Shown here: positions 45,491-55,330 of the stretch, one piece after another
Numbering within the stretch: position 1 is the stretch's first letter
Layout: the number at the start of each line of letters is the position of its first letter
Origin: Paenarthrobacter sp.
GTDB taxonomy: Bacteria; Actinomycetota; Actinomycetes; Actinomycetales; Micrococcaceae
Length of the DNA: 64,000 bases
NCBI GenBank assembly: GCA_031179305.1
Contig: JAPSHX010000005.1
Location: forward strand, 68,502-132,501
Direction of reading: 5' to 3'
Position numbers and translations under genes: made by a program
The notes under the pieces: generated by a model
What the model was told of the DNA's origin: nothing
Seen by the model: the letters and a program-made list of their open reading frames with translations, nothing else
The model's database searches: none

Positions 45491-46614
45491 ACGAGGCCAA
45501 GCCGCTGAAGACCGATACACCGCTGAACGTGGGAGTCATCGGCTGTGGTGCCATCATCGCCCAGTACCTGGCCAACTTCCGCCGGCTGGATTCCATTAAC
45601 CTAGTGGCGGTCGCGGACCTTGATCCGGCACGGGCACAGGCCGTCGCGGACTCGTACGACGGTGTCCGGGCACTTACCGTGGACGACCTTTTGGCAGCAG
45701 ACGACGTTGACCTCGTCTTGAACCTGACCATTCCTGCCGCCCACGCAGACATCGCACTCAGGGCCATCGCAGCAGGCAAGTCCGTCTACGGTGAAAAGCC
45801 GCTGGCAGCCACCACGGCGGAGGCACGGCAGGTGCTGGATGCGGCCGCCGCGGCCGGCGTGGTGGTTGGTTGCGCACCCGACACTGTGCTGGGAACGGGC
45901 ATCCAGACAGCTCGTAAAGCGATCGACGACGGACTGATTGGCTCACCTGTTTCCGCGACTGCCACCATGGCGACGCCCGGGCACGAACGTTGGCACCCGA
46001 ACCCTGACTTCTACTACCAGCCAGGGGGTGGACCTTTGCTGGATATGGGTCCCTACTACGTCTCAGCGCTTGTCACACTGCTTGGACCCGTGGTTTCGGT
46101 GGTGGGCGCTGCGAGCCACACCCGCAACGAGCGCACGATTGGTTCGGGTCCGCGGCAAGGCCAAAAAGTCCCGGTGGATATCGACTCGCATGTCACCGGA
46201 GTACTGGTCCATGAGTCCGGTGCTTTATCCACCTTGTTCATGAGCTTCGACGCCGTAAAAACGAAGAGCCCCAACATTGAGATCCACGGTGAAACGGGTT
46301 CGCTGATGGTCCCGGACCCCAATTATTTTGAGGGTGATGTGCAATTGTTCGCACTCGGCGCCGAGGATTGGGAGACGCTCCCTGTCTCGGCCGGCTACGT
46401 GGACTCAGGGCGCGGCTTTGGTATTGCAGACCTCGCCGCGACTCCGGCCGGACAGGAACCCCGTGCCGGCGGCCAATTGGCGTTCCACGCCTTGGACGTC
46501 ATGGAATCGGTGCTGGAATCGGCCAAGAACGGGCAGGCAGTGGCCATCAAGAGCACTGCTTCCCGGCCAGCGGTGGTTGAACTGACGGAACTCTCGACGC
46601 CGGTGCGCGCCTAG
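45475..46614 (+). CDS. Second Gfo/Idh/MocA family oxidoreductase (ThuB-like position)
   Basis: 379 residues, starting at a GTG at 45475 with AAAGGGG upstream and overlapping the ThuA-like gene by 16 bases. NAD-binding VGVIGCGAIIAQYLANF and the EKP motif VYGEKPLAATTAEA are present. The usual GDxGxH catalytic stretch reads LLDMGPYYVSALVTLLG, with Tyr where most family members have His, so it belongs to another subfamily than the first oxidoreductase. It could reduce a keto sugar back at the end of the route or oxidise a different substrate. Last gene of the sugar operon. Confidence 0.87.
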   Translation: MGISINEAKPLKTDTPLNVGVIGCGAIIAQYLANFRRLDSINLVAVADLDPARAQAVADSYDGVRALTVDDLLAADDVDLVLNLTIPAAHADIALRAIAAGKSVYGEKPLAATTAEARQVLDAAAAAGVVVGCAPDTVLGTGIQTARKAIDDGLIGSPVSATATMATPGHERWHPNPDFYYQPGGGPLLDMGPYYVSALVTLLGPVVSVVGAASHTRNERTIGSGPRQGQKVPVDIDSHVTGVLVHESGALSTLFMSFDAVKTKSPNIEIHGETGSLMVPDPNYFEGDVQLFALGAEDWETLPVSAGYVDSGRGFGIADLAATPAGQEPRAGGQLAFHALDVMESVLESAKNGQAVAIKSTASRPAVVELTELSTPVRA

Positions 46615-46631
46615 CGCTCGGCACACCCGCC

Positions 46632-46688
46632 GAGATGCCAGTTAACACCCATGTTTGCCCGCCGAACATGGGTGTTAACTGTCATCTC
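46632..46688. terminator. Long palindrome between convergent sugar and leucine operons
   Basis: A 24-base arm (46632-46655) pairs with 46665-46688 with a single mismatch around a nine-base loop; the outer sequences ACACCCGC and GCGGGGTGT can extend the stem with one bulge. The core contains CAGTTAACACCC and its complement. It overlaps the stop codon of the CitE-like gene at 46682-46684. It probably terminates both operons; it may also be one copy of a dispersed intergenic palindrome. Confidence 0.75.
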
Positions 46689-47530
46689 GCGGGGTGTCCG
46701 GCGCGACGAAGTGTCGCTTCGGCGTGCTTGAGAATGGGTCCGTCGATCATTTTGCCCTTGAACTGGAACACTCCCGTGCCCGCAGATGCTGCCGCCTCCA
46801 GTAGCTCGGTGGCTTGGGCTATGACTTCCGGGGTGGGCGCATAGGCCTCACGGACTACTGCTACCTGATTCGGATGGATGCAGGCCTTGGCGCCGAAGCC
46901 ACTGGAGACGGCATCCTCCGATTCTGCCAATAAGCCGTCGAGATCCGGGATGTTCACGTACACCGAGTCGATGGCTTCCTTGCCCGCGGCTTTGGCGGCA
47001 AGCAGTACAGCGGACCGGGAGTACAGGGCGACTGCCCGGTATCCGCCGTCGTCGTTCCTGCTGGAGAGGCCACCCAGCGACGCCAGCAAATCCTCGGCAC
47101 CCCACATCAGCCCCACGACGTTCGGTTCGGCGGCGATAGCAGAGGCGTTGACGATACCCGCAGCAGTTTCGCACAGCGCGATGACCTGATAGCCCTCCAA
47201 GGACCTGAGCTGCTCCGCACTCTCCGCCTTTGCCAGCATCACCGTGCGGTAAGGCGTTCTTGCCAAAGCCTCAAGGTCGAGGTCGAACTCGGGCGTCCCT
47301 ACTGGATTGACCCGAACAATGGTGCGGCTTGGCTCCAGCCCACCGGAATCCGCCTGCTTCAGAATCGCTTCGCGGGCCCCCGGCTTGTCCGGAGGAGCTA
47401 CGGCATCTTCCAGGTCCAGGATGACGGCGTCGGATCGATCAGCGGCCTTGCCGAAACGCTCCGGCCGGTCTGCAGGGCAGAACAAGAGGGCCGGACCCAT
47501 GGTGAACGGAGTCGCGTTGGATGAAAGCAT
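46682..47530 (-). CDS. citE: CitE-like beta-hydroxyacyl-CoA lyase (HpcH/HpaI family)
   Basis: 282 residues. Motifs DAVILDLEDAVAP, TIVRVNPVGTPEF, VIALCETAAGIVNASAIA and KACIHPNQVAVV give the metal- and CoA-ester-binding TIM barrel. In this gene context it corresponds to M. tuberculosis Rv2498c, reported as a lyase acting on HMG-CoA and citramalyl-CoA, so it probably performs the last C-C cleavage of leucine breakdown, since no classical HMG-CoA lyase is present. Start ATG at 47530 follows AAGGA. The end of the gene is part of the long palindrome. Confidence 0.85.
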   Translation of the reverse strand: MLSSNATPFTMGPALLFCPADRPERFGKAADRSDAVILDLEDAVAPPDKPGAREAILKQADSGGLEPSRTIVRVNPVGTPEFDLDLEALARTPYRTVMLAKAESAEQLRSLEGYQVIALCETAAGIVNASAIAAEPNVVGLMWGAEDLLASLGGLSSRNDDGGYRAVALYSRSAVLLAAKAAGKEAIDSVYVNIPDLDGLLAESEDAVSSGFGAKACIHPNQVAVVREAYAPTPEVIAQATELLEAAASAGTGVFQFKGKMIDGPILKHAEATLRRAGHPAR

Positions 47531-47577
47531 GAAGGTCCTTGCTGCTGGTGTCCTACAGAGAGTTTGGAATTCGTGGG

Positions 47578-48063
47578 TCAGGACTGCGCGGCGTGCGCTG
47601 CCTTGGTCCACATCAGGCAGGTCCGGGTTGCCAAGGCCACCACTGCCCCGTCCTGATTGCGGCCGGTGTGCTGCATGGTCACCACGCCTTGACCCGGGCG
47701 GGACGACGACAGCCGTTTTCCCGTGATCACTGTTTCCGTATAAAGGGTATCGCCGTGATACAGCGGGTGGGGGAAGGTGACATCCGTGAGCCCTAACTGC
47801 GCAATGATGGTCCCCTGCGTCAACTGGGTCACGGACTGTCCCACCATGGTGGACAGGGTGAACATCGAGTTCATCAGGCGCTGCCCGAACGGCTGCCCTG
47901 AGCTCCAGGCCGCGTCCAAATGCAGTGCCTGAGTGTTCATGGTCATGGTGGTGAAGAGGACATTGTCAGTCTCGGTGACAGTGCGGCCCGGCTTGTGGGC
48001 GTAGATCACGCCCTCTTCAAGTTCATCGAAGTACAGCCCGCGCTGCTCAACCACTCGCGTCAT
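47578..48063 (-). CDS. MaoC family dehydratase (Rv2499c-like)
   Basis: 161 residues with a hotdog fold: [27 protein letters not shown] (hydratase 2 motif with catalytic-type Asp and polar residues), [13 protein letters not shown] and [15 protein letters not shown]. By position between CoA-transferase and CitE genes it is a candidate 3-methylglutaconyl-CoA hydratase in leucine catabolism, as suggested for its mycobacterial neighbour. It overlaps scoB by four bases. No experimental support is visible from sequence. Confidence 0.85.
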   Translation of the reverse strand: MTRVVEQRGLYFDELEEGVIYAHKPGRTVTETDNVLFTTMTMNTQALHLDAAWSSGQPFGQRLMNSMFTLSTMVGQSVTQLTQGTIIAQLGLTDVTFPHPLYHGDTLYTETVITGKRLSSSRPGQGVVTMQHTGRNQDGAVVALATRTCLMWTKAAHAAQS

Positions 48064-48812
48064 ACGGTGAGCTCCTGGTCTTCCTCGAACAGCTCAGCAC
48101 CAGTAGCGGCCAGGACATCCTCAAGGGTGACGTTGGGGGCCAACTCACGGAGGACAAGGCGCGGGTCACCTTCGTCCTTGACGACGTCGATGACTGCCAG
48201 ATCCGTGATGATCCGGTCCACACAGCCTTTCCCTGTGAGCGGGAGCGTGCAGTCCTGGACGATTTTCGGCCGGCCGCTGCGGTCTACGTGCTCCATCATG
48301 ACGATGACCTTCTTGGCACCGAACACCAGGTCCATCGCACCGCCCATGCCCTTGACCATCTTGCCTGGAATCATCCAGTTGGCCAGGTCACCGTTCGCGG
48401 CCACCTCCATGGCACCCAGGACGGCCACGTCCACGTGACCGCCGCGGATCATGCCGAACGACGACGCCGAGTCGAAGAACGCAGCCCCCGGATTCGTGGT
48501 GACCGTTTCCTTGCCCGCGTTGATGAGGTCCGGATCAATCTTGTCCTCGGTGGGGTACGGACCAACGCCAAGGATCCCGTTCTCGGAGTGAAGAATGACC
48601 TCCACCCCGTCGGGAATGTAGTTGGGGATCAGCGTGGGCATCCCGATTCCCAGGTTCACGTATTGCCCGTTCGTGAGTTCCCTGGCAACGCGGGCGGCCA
48701 GTTCGTTGCGGGTCCAGCCTTTGGCCTCGTGATGTTCGACGTCGGCGCGACGGTACTCGTGCCGGACGGCTTCCGGGCGGGGCGGGATGTCGTGGTAGGT
48801 ATTGTCGGTCAT
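48060..48812 (-). CDS. scoB: 3-oxoacid CoA-transferase subunit B
   Basis: 250 residues. [37 protein letters not shown] carries the catalytic glutamate motif [47 protein letters not shown] is a further signature. It activates acetoacetate with succinyl-CoA in the last step of ketogenic amino acid breakdown. It overlaps scoA and the MaoC gene by four bases each, so the subunits are made together. Confidence 0.93.
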   Translation of the reverse strand: MTDNTYHDIPPRPEAVRHEYRRADVEHHEAKGWTRNELAARVARELTNGQYVNLGIGMPTLIPNYIPDGVEVILHSENGILGVGPYPTEDKIDPDLINAGKETVTTNPGAAFFDSASSFGMIRGGHVDVAVLGAMEVAANGDLANWMIPGKMVKGMGGAMDLVFGAKKVIVMMEHVDRSGRPKIVQDCTLPLTGKGCVDRIITDLAVIDVVKDEGDPRLVLRELAPNVTLEDVLAATGAELFEEDQELTV

Positions 48813-49576
48813 CGATCCGCTCCTGCCGTCAGCGCTACCGTCCGCTTTTCTATCCGTTTCTCGTTCGACGTTGCCACCACTACCCTTTGGACGAAGATCC
48901 CCGGTGTGTGGATGTGCTCCGGGTCAAGTTCGCCGGGTTCCACCAACTCCTCTACTTCGGCAATGGTGATCCTGGCCGCCATGGCACAGAGGGGGTTGAA
49001 GTTCATCGCTGTCGCGTGGAAGACCAGGTTGCCGTGCCGGTCTCCCTTCCAGGCGTGGACCAAGCCGAAGTCCGGTGTCAGTGACTCTTCCAGCACGTAG
49101 TCCGCGTCGTTGAAGGTGCGCACCTCCTTCGGTGCTGAGGCCAGCGCAACGTTTCCGTCGGCGTCGTACTTTTCCGGGAGGCCGCCCTCGGACACCTGGG
49201 TTCCCACACCTGCTTTGGTGTAGAAGGCCGGGATGCCGGCACCGCCCGCGCGGAGCTTCTCAGCCAAGGTGCCCTGCGGAGTGAGGACTACTTCCAGCTC
49301 CCCCGCCAGATACTGCCGGGCAAATTCCTTGTTCTCGCCCACGTAGGAGCTGATGGTTCGACGGATACGTCCGTCCTTGAGGAGAATGCCAAGGCCCCAG
49401 TCGTCCACGCCGCAGTTGTTGCTGACCGTTTCAAGATCCGTGGTGCCCTGTTGGTGGACGGCATCGATCAGGGAAACGGGGATGCCGCATAAGCCGAAAC
49501 CTCCAACGGCCAGTGAGGCACCGTCCGGGATGTCCTTCACCGCTTCCGCGGCACTGGCAACAACCTTGTCAATCAT
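48809..49576 (-). CDS. scoA: 3-oxoacid CoA-transferase subunit A
   Basis: 255 residues with the CoA-binding motif [19 protein letters not shown] near the N-terminus, then [22 protein letters not shown] and [20 protein letters not shown]. Together with scoB it forms the heteromeric SCOT enzyme. The gene follows the acyl-CoA dehydrogenase by 20 bases and overlaps scoB by four. In M. tuberculosis scoA/scoB come after accA1/accD1 rather than before fadE19, so the order differs. Confidence 0.93.
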   Translation of the reverse strand: MIDKVVASAAEAVKDIPDGASLAVGGFGLCGIPVSLIDAVHQQGTTDLETVSNNCGVDDWGLGILLKDGRIRRTISSYVGENKEFARQYLAGELEVVLTPQGTLAEKLRAGGAGIPAFYTKAGVGTQVSEGGLPEKYDADGNVALASAPKEVRTFNDADYVLEESLTPDFGLVHAWKGDRHGNLVFHATAMNFNPLCAMAARITIAEVEELVEPGELDPEHIHTPGIFVQRVVVATSNEKRIEKRTVALTAGADR

Positions 49577-49596
49577 CCTTGATCCTTCCCGTACGG

Positions 49597-50760
49597 TTAC
49601 AGACCCAGCTCGCGGGCGATGAGCATCAGTTGAACCTCGGTGGTGCCCTCCCCGATTTCAAGGATCTTGGAGTCGCGGTAATGCCGTGCCACCGTGAATT
49701 CGTTGATGAAGCCATAGCCGCCGAACACCTGGGTGGCGTCCCGCGAGTTATCCATGGCTGCCTCGCCTGCGACCATCTTAGCGATGGCCGCTTCGGTCTT
49801 GAACGGCTTGCCTGCCAGCATCCTGGAGGCGGCGTCGTAGTAGGCAAGGCGGGCAGTGTGGGCCCTTGCCTGCATCCGGGCGATCTTGAACTGGATGGCC
49901 TGGTACTTGCCGATGTTCTGCCCGAACGCGCTGCGTTCCTTCGCGTACTTCACGGACAAGTCCACGCAACCCTGGGCTGCGCCGGTGGCCAGTGCGGCGA
50001 TGGCTATGCGGCCCTCATCAAGGATGGAAAGGAAGTTGGCATAACCCCGGCCGCGCTCGCCCAGGAGGTTCACTTCAGGAACGCGGACATTGTCCAGGGT
50101 GAGCGGGTGAGTGTCGGAAGCGTTCCATCCCACCTTGTTGTACGGCTTTTCCGCCCTGAAACCGGGCGTGTCGGTAGGTACCAGGATGGTGGAGATTTCC
50201 TTCTTGTTACTGCCGTCAGCGTTCTCTTTATGTCCCGTGACTGCCGTGACGGTGACCAGTGTGGTGATATCCGTGCCGGAGTTGGTGATGAACTCCTTGT
50301 TGCCGTTGATGACCCACTCGCCGTTTTCCAGATGGGCATTGGTCTTGGTGCCGCCGGCGTCCGAACCGGCTTCACGTTCCGTTAGGCCGAACCCGGCCAA
50401 GGAACGCCCGGACGCCAGCTGCGGTAGCCACTCTTTCTTCTGCTCCTCCGTGCCGAACCGGTACACCGGCATGGCGCCAAGCGACACACCGGCTTCAAGG
50501 GTGATGGCCACCGACTGGTCAACCCGGCCCAACTGCTCCAAGGCCAGCGCCAGCGCAAAATAGTCGCCACCCATTCCACCGAATTCCTCGGGGAATGGCA
50601 GGCCGAACAGGCCCATCTCCCCCATCTGCTTCACAACCTCGTACGGGAAGCTATGCTCTTCGTCGTGTTTGGCGGAGACCGGTGCGACAACCTCGTCAGC
50701 GAACTCGCGGACGGAGTCGCTAAGGTCCTGGTATTCCTCGTTGAGTTCAAACGTGCTCAT
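49597..50760 (-). CDS. Acyl-CoA dehydrogenase (FadE19-like)
   Basis: 387 residues. FAD and substrate motifs [73 protein letters not shown]; the glutamate in EGTTE is at the position of the catalytic base of the medium-chain type. In the operon with the biotin carboxylase it is likely the isovaleryl-CoA or other branched acyl-CoA dehydrogenase of leucine breakdown. It overlaps the carboxylase alpha gene by four bases. Confidence 0.93.
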   Translation of the reverse strand: MSTFELNEEYQDLSDSVREFADEVVAPVSAKHDEEHSFPYEVVKQMGEMGLFGLPFPEEFGGMGGDYFALALALEQLGRVDQSVAITLEAGVSLGAMPVYRFGTEEQKKEWLPQLASGRSLAGFGLTEREAGSDAGGTKTNAHLENGEWVINGNKEFITNSGTDITTLVTVTAVTGHKENADGSNKKEISTILVPTDTPGFRAEKPYNKVGWNASDTHPLTLDNVRVPEVNLLGERGRGYANFLSILDEGRIAIAALATGAAQGCVDLSVKYAKERSAFGQNIGKYQAIQFKIARMQARAHTARLAYYDAASRMLAGKPFKTEAAIAKMVAGEAAMDNSRDATQVFGGYGFINEFTVARHYRDSKILEIGEGTTEVQLMLIARELGL

Positions 50761-52904
50761 CGCTGGACTTCCTCGTCTGTGCTGTTGTTGTCTATATGAA
50801 TGGTGGCGAGCACCTGATCCGCTTTGACCAGGTCGCCGGGTTTGCTGGTGAGGTGGACGGTTCCCGCAACGGATGCCACCAGTTGGTGCTCCATCTTCAT
50901 CGCTTCCACGGCTAGCAGCGCCTGGCCTTCCTCGACGGAATCCCCGTCGGCCACGGACACCGAGACCACCGTCCCGGGCATCGGTGAGCGCACCTCTGGG
51001 TCCGCAGCCCCGTCCTCGCGCTGAATGCCGGCGAGCATCCGCCGCAGACGCTCAGCACGACTCAGGACCTCCAGCTTGCAGGACCAGCCATCGTTGCCTA
51101 CGTGGATTTCGTGGGCATCACCCCGGGTAATGCCCACCGCGAAGGTGACAAATCCGTCGTCGAACTCCAACGTGATGCTGTTCGCGCTGCGATCCGTCAC
51201 CTTCACCTGAACTGGATTCCCGCCATCGACGGTTGCCGTGACGGTACTGTCCCGTTCTGTGATGGAAACCGTGGCGATTTCACCGCCCGGAACACCAAAG
51301 GTAGTTGTCCACGCCCCACGGCCGCCGATACGCCAGGAGTCGAGTGTCTTCCACGCGTTGCCCGCGAGCGCCGAACCCGTGCGATCCAGCCACAGGATGA
51401 CTGCGGCGGCGATCAATTCGGCGGGACCAGCGTGCCTGAATTCCATGGACGGCAGCTTGCGCTCGATCAGTCCCGTATCCAAATGGCCGGCGCGGACCTG
51501 GGGATCATTTATCAGCAACCGCAGATATTCAACGTTCGTGTCCACGCCCAGCAAGGTGTACCGGCCGAGCGCAGCGTCAAGGGTGTCCAGCGCCGCTGCC
51601 CTGTCCTCGCCCCACGCGATGACCTTGGCGAGCATGGGATCGTAGTCCCCTGTGATCTCCAGGTTGTCCCGCATGGCGGAATCAATCCGCACGTTCGCAT
51701 GCGCCTGTCGGTGCCCGGACAAGGTTGCATCCGCTGCGCCCTGCTCCGCGAGCGCCACAATGCGCCCCATCGATGGCATGAAATTACGTTCAGGCACCTC
51801 GGCGTAGACGCGCGCCTCAACGGCATGCCCCCTTAGTACGACGTCGGACTGCGCAACGGTGAGCACCTCACCGGCGGCGATCCTCACCTGCCATTCGACG
51901 AGGTCGATGCCCGTGACCATCTCCGTGACAGGATGCTCCACCTGCAGCCGGGTGTTCATCTCCATGAAGAAGAACTCGTCAGGGTGGTCGTCGGAGATCA
52001 GGAATTCGACGGTTCCCGCGCCGCTGTAGTTGACCGAACGTGCCGCGTTGCAGGCGGCCTCGCCGATGCGGGCCCGCTCCCCTGCGCCGTCGGGCAGTGA
52101 TTCGAAGAGGGCGGACGGGGCTTCTTCGATGACCTTCTGGTGGCGCCGTTGGAGTGAGCACTCGCGCTCGCCGAGGTGGATGACGTTGCCGTGGTTGTCG
52201 GCCAGGACCTGGACCTCGATGTGCCGGGGCGCGCGAATGAGCCGCTCAAGGAAGAGAGTGTCATCACCAAATGCGGCTGCTGCCACGCGCCTGGCTGTGG
52301 CCAGCGTTGAGGCCATGTCCTGGGGCCGTTCCACCACATGCATTCCCTTGCCACCACCACCGGCTGAGGGCTTGATCAGCAAGGGAAAGCCGACTCCCGG
52401 GGCGGCGTCGATCAGTTCCTGATCCGTGAGCCCCGGTTTGGCGATGCCGGGCACGCACGGCACGTCGTACGCCATCACGTGGTTCTTGGACCGGATCTTG
52501 TCGCCCATGACTTCAATGGCACCAACTCCCGGCCCGATGAACGTGATGCCGGCGGCGTCCAGCGCCTTGGCGAACTCCACGTTCTCGGACAGGAAGCCGT
52601 ATCCCGGGTGGACAGCCTCGGCCCCACTACGTCGGCAGGCATCAATGATGGCGTCGATCTTGAGATAACTGTCTGCGGGCGCCGTGCCACCGATGGCGAC
52701 AGCAGTATCGGCGAGGGCTACGTGCTTGGCATCTTTGTCCACGTCCGAGTACACGGCCACAGAGCGGATGCCCATCTCCTTCAGGGTCCTGATGACGCGG
52801 CAGGCGATCTCCCCGCGATTGGCAACAAGGACGGCGCTGAAGGTACGGGCTTGGACCGCCGCGCTGGGTGGGGCTGTGGTTGTTGTTGGGAGGCTCATGG
52901 TCAC
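50757..52904 (-). CDS. accA1: Biotin-dependent acyl-CoA carboxylase alpha subunit (AccA1/MccA-like)
   Basis: 715 residues. The N-terminal biotin carboxylase domain ([18 protein letters not shown]-grasp loop [29 protein letters not shown]) is followed by a linker and a C-terminal biotinyl domain with the acceptor lysine in EAMKMEHQ. With the beta subunit it carboxylates 3-methylcrotonyl-CoA. The context matches mycobacterial accA1/accD1, the leucine-pathway carboxylase. Two Met codons (52904, 52898) are possible starts. It overlaps accD1 by four bases. Confidence 0.94.
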   Translation of the reverse strand: MTMSLPTTTTAPPSAAVQARTFSAVLVANRGEIACRVIRTLKEMGIRSVAVYSDVDKDAKHVALADTAVAIGGTAPADSYLKIDAIIDACRRSGAEAVHPGYGFLSENVEFAKALDAAGITFIGPGVGAIEVMGDKIRSKNHVMAYDVPCVPGIAKPGLTDQELIDAAPGVGFPLLIKPSAGGGGKGMHVVERPQDMASTLATARRVAAAAFGDDTLFLERLIRAPRHIEVQVLADNHGNVIHLGERECSLQRRHQKVIEEAPSALFESLPDGAGERARIGEAACNAARSVNYSGAGTVEFLISDDHPDEFFFMEMNTRLQVEHPVTEMVTGIDLVEWQVRIAAGEVLTVAQSDVVLRGHAVEARVYAEVPERNFMPSMGRIVALAEQGAADATLSGHRQAHANVRIDSAMRDNLEITGDYDPMLAKVIAWGEDRAAALDTLDAALGRYTLLGVDTNVEYLRLLINDPQVRAGHLDTGLIERKLPSMEFRHAGPAELIAAAVILWLDRTGSALAGNAWKTLDSWRIGGRGAWTTTFGVPGGEIATVSITERDSTVTATVDGGNPVQVKVTDRSANSITLEFDDGFVTFAVGITRGDAHEIHVGNDGWSCKLEVLSRAERLRRMLAGIQREDGAADPEVRSPMPGTVVSVSVADGDSVEEGQALLAVEAMKMEHQLVASVAGTVHLTSKPGDLVKADQVLATIHIDNNSTDEEVQR

Positions 52905-54526
52905 ATCCTGAAGAGACCGAAGGAGGTCTCGGGCAGTTGTTGGCGTGAGACGACGTCCAAGGCCATTCCCAGGACGTGCCGTGTGTCAGCAGGATCGATA
53001 ATGCCGTCGTCCCACAATCTTGCGGTGGAGTAATAGGGGCTTCCTTGGTCCTCGTACTGTTGCTTGATGGGAGCTTTGAAGGCTTCTTCGTCCTCCGCGG
53101 ACCATTCCTGGCCAGCTGCCTCATATTGATCCCTCTTGACGGTGGCCAGGACGCTGGAGGCTTGGTTTCCACCCATCACCGAGATGCGGGCCGCGGGCCA
53201 CATCCACAGGAACCGTGGCGAGTATGCCCGGCCGCACATGGAGTAGTTGCCAGCGCCGAAGGAACCACCGATGACCACTGTCAGCTTGGGCACACGGGCA
53301 GTAGCCACTGCTGTAACCATTTTGGCGCCGTTCTTGGCGATGCCGCCTTGCTCGTAGTCCTTGCCCACCATGAAGCCGGAGAGGTTCTGCAGGAAGATCA
53401 GCGGTATGCCGCGCTGATCGCAGAGTTCAATGAAGTGTGCGCCCTTCAGGGACGATTCGCTGAAGAGGACGCCGTTGTTGGCTACGATACCCACGGGATG
53501 GCCGTGCAGGTGCGCGAATCCGGTCACCAGGGTGGTGCCGTAGTTCTTCTTGAACTCGTGGAATTCGGATCCATCAACCAACCTTGCGATGACTTCCCTG
53601 ACGTCGTATTGGGCGTTGACGTCCGTGGGAACCACACCGTAGATCTCTGAAGGATCGACGACGGGCGGCAGGACGACGTCGGACACGTCCCAGGCCGGCT
53701 GCGCCGGCTTCGGCAACGTCGCCACGATGTCCCGAACGATCTCCAAGGCATGTTGGTCATTCTCGGCCAGGTGGTCCGTGACCCCGGAAATCCTTGAATG
53801 GACGTCGCCGCCGCCCAGTTCCTCCGCTGTGACGATCTCACCAATCGCTGCCTTTACCAGGGGCGGACCGCCCAGGAAGATGGTGCCCTGGTTCCGGACT
53901 ATGACGGTCTCATCACTCATGGCGGGTACATAGGCACCGCCGGCCGTGCACGACCCCATGACGGAGGCGATCTGCGGGATCTTGGCGGCGGACATTTTGG
54001 CTTGGTTATAGAAGATCCGGCCAAAATGCTCCTTGTCCGGGAAGACTTCGTCCTGCTTGGGCAGGAAAGCTCCCCCGGAATCCACGAGGTAGATGCACGG
54101 AAGCTTGTTTTCCAAGGCGATCTCTTGGGCCCGGAGGTGTTTCTTCACGGTCATGGGATAGTAAGTGCCCCCCTTGACCGTGGCGTCATTGGAGATCACC
54201 AGAACGTGGCGGCCATGGACCAGGCCAATGCCTGCAATGACCCCGGCGCCCGGGGAATCGTCGTTGTACATGCCATTCGCAGCCAAGGGTGCGATCTCAA
54301 GGAACGGGCTGCCGTCATCGAGCAAGTAGTCAATGCGTTCCCGCGGCAGAAGTTTCCCGCGGGCGATGTGCCGCTCCCGGGACTTGGCAGGGCCGCCAAG
54401 GGCCGCCGTCGCCAGGCGCTCCCTCAGCTCCTCCACCAGGGCCAGTTGCGCTTGCTGGTTGGCTTCAAAGGTGCCACTGGCGGCTCCCGTCAGACTGGCA
54501 ATTGTCTCCATTGACCCCTGTTCCAT
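52901..54526 (-). CDS. accD1: Methylcrotonyl-CoA carboxylase beta subunit-like carboxyltransferase (AccD1/MccB)
   Basis: 541 residues, full-length carboxyltransferase. [24 protein letters not shown] is the N-terminal signature; [22 protein letters not shown] is the oxyanion-hole glycine pair of the N-domain and [20 protein letters not shown] in the C-domain is typical of MCC rather than propionyl- or acetyl-CoA carboxylases. First gene of the leucine operon, divergent from the TetR. Start either at 54526 or at the ATG 54511, which has AGGGG just upstream. Confidence 0.93.
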   Translation of the reverse strand: MEQGSMETIASLTGAASGTFEANQQAQLALVEELRERLATAALGGPAKSRERHIARGKLLPRERIDYLLDDGSPFLEIAPLAANGMYNDDSPGAGVIAGIGLVHGRHVLVISNDATVKGGTYYPMTVKKHLRAQEIALENKLPCIYLVDSGGAFLPKQDEVFPDKEHFGRIFYNQAKMSAAKIPQIASVMGSCTAGGAYVPAMSDETVIVRNQGTIFLGGPPLVKAAIGEIVTAEELGGGDVHSRISGVTDHLAENDQHALEIVRDIVATLPKPAQPAWDVSDVVLPPVVDPSEIYGVVPTDVNAQYDVREVIARLVDGSEFHEFKKNYGTTLVTGFAHLHGHPVGIVANNGVLFSESSLKGAHFIELCDQRGIPLIFLQNLSGFMVGKDYEQGGIAKNGAKMVTAVATARVPKLTVVIGGSFGAGNYSMCGRAYSPRFLWMWPAARISVMGGNQASSVLATVKRDQYEAAGQEWSAEDEEAFKAPIKQQYEDQGSPYYSTARLWDDGIIDPADTRHVLGMALDVVSRQQLPETSFGLFRM

Positions 54527-54559
54527 TCCCGGCCGCAGGCCATTTCGGTTAGTGCCACG

Positions 54560-54577
54560 TAACTGAAATTTAGGTTA
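54560..54577. promoter_or_regulatory. Weak operator candidate between accD1 and its divergent TetR
   Basis: TAAC (54560-54563) and GTTA (54574-54577) form a short inverted repeat with a 10-base AT-rich centre in the spacer between the divergent genes. The position is right for a TetR site governing both directions. The symmetry is short, so this is a guess. Confidence 0.3.
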
Positions 54578-54650
54578 GTCTTTATTAACTGTGATGTCCA
54601 GCACAGGCGGTCCAGCAAGCGCTGGGCCGGACTGGCGCAAGGAGGAAGAT

Positions 54651-55283
54651 GTGACCGCAGGTCAGGAAGCAAGCATCAACGGCACCCGCGCCGCCGCCAC
54701 GCAGCGCGGCCAGGCGAAGGAGCTCCGCAGATTGGCCTTGTTGTCCGCTGCTGCCGGACTCTTTGCGGAGAACGGTTTTACCCGCGTGTCGCTCGAGGAC
54801 CTCGGAGCAGCAGCAGGCGTCAGTGGCCCCGCCGTTTACCGGCACTTTCCCGGCAAGCAAGCGGTCCTGGGAGAGTTACTACTCAGCGTCAGCCGTGACT
54901 TGCTGGACGGTGGATTGCGGGTGGTGTCGGAGTCCGAAGATCCCCGGACCGCACTGAAGGGACTCATCCAGTTTCAGGTCGATTTCGCCCTCAGCAATCC
55001 TGACGTCATCCGTGTCCAGGACCGGGACTTCGGAAGCCTCAGCGACGCCGACCAGGCAGAAGTCAGATCCCTCCAGCGCAGTTACGTCGAAACGTGGGTA
55101 GACGTCTTGGCCCGCATTCACACGGACGCAGACGTCCCCGGCCTCCGTGTCCGTGCACACGCAGCCTTTGGTTTGATCAACTCCACACCCCACTCGGTGC
55201 GCCACCACGGCAGGAAGATCGCTGTGAAGTCGGCCAGGCCGATCCTGGAACAGATGGCTTTGGCGGCTCTCACTTCAGCGTGA
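54651..55283 (+). CDS. TetR family regulator of the leucine-degradation operon
   Basis: 210 residues with the helix-turn-helix RRLALLSAAAGLFAENGFTRVSLEDLGAAAGVSGPAVYRHFPGKQAVLGELL. The C-terminal domain is typical of TetR proteins next to acyl-CoA carboxylase operons (position of Rv2506). The frame is open from a GTG/ATG at 54591-54594, but AAGGAGG lies with ideal spacing before the GTG at 54651, which I take as the start. It is divergent from accD1 and convergent with the SDR-hydrolase gene. Confidence 0.92.
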   Translation: MTAGQEASINGTRAAATQRGQAKELRRLALLSAAAGLFAENGFTRVSLEDLGAAAGVSGPAVYRHFPGKQAVLGELLLSVSRDLLDGGLRVVSESEDPRTALKGLIQFQVDFALSNPDVIRVQDRDFGSLSDADQAEVRSLQRSYVETWVDVLARIHTDADVPGLRVRAHAAFGLINSTPHSVRHHGRKIAVKSARPILEQMALAALTSA

Positions 55284-55330
55284 TCGCCACGCCTCGTTGG
55301 CGGATTCTCACACGGTGCGGGGCGCCCTGT

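Noticed and set aside
54591..54650. Upstream start (GTG/ATG) for the leucine-locus TetR
   Set aside because: No ribosome site there, while AAGGAGG sits correctly before the GTG at 54651.
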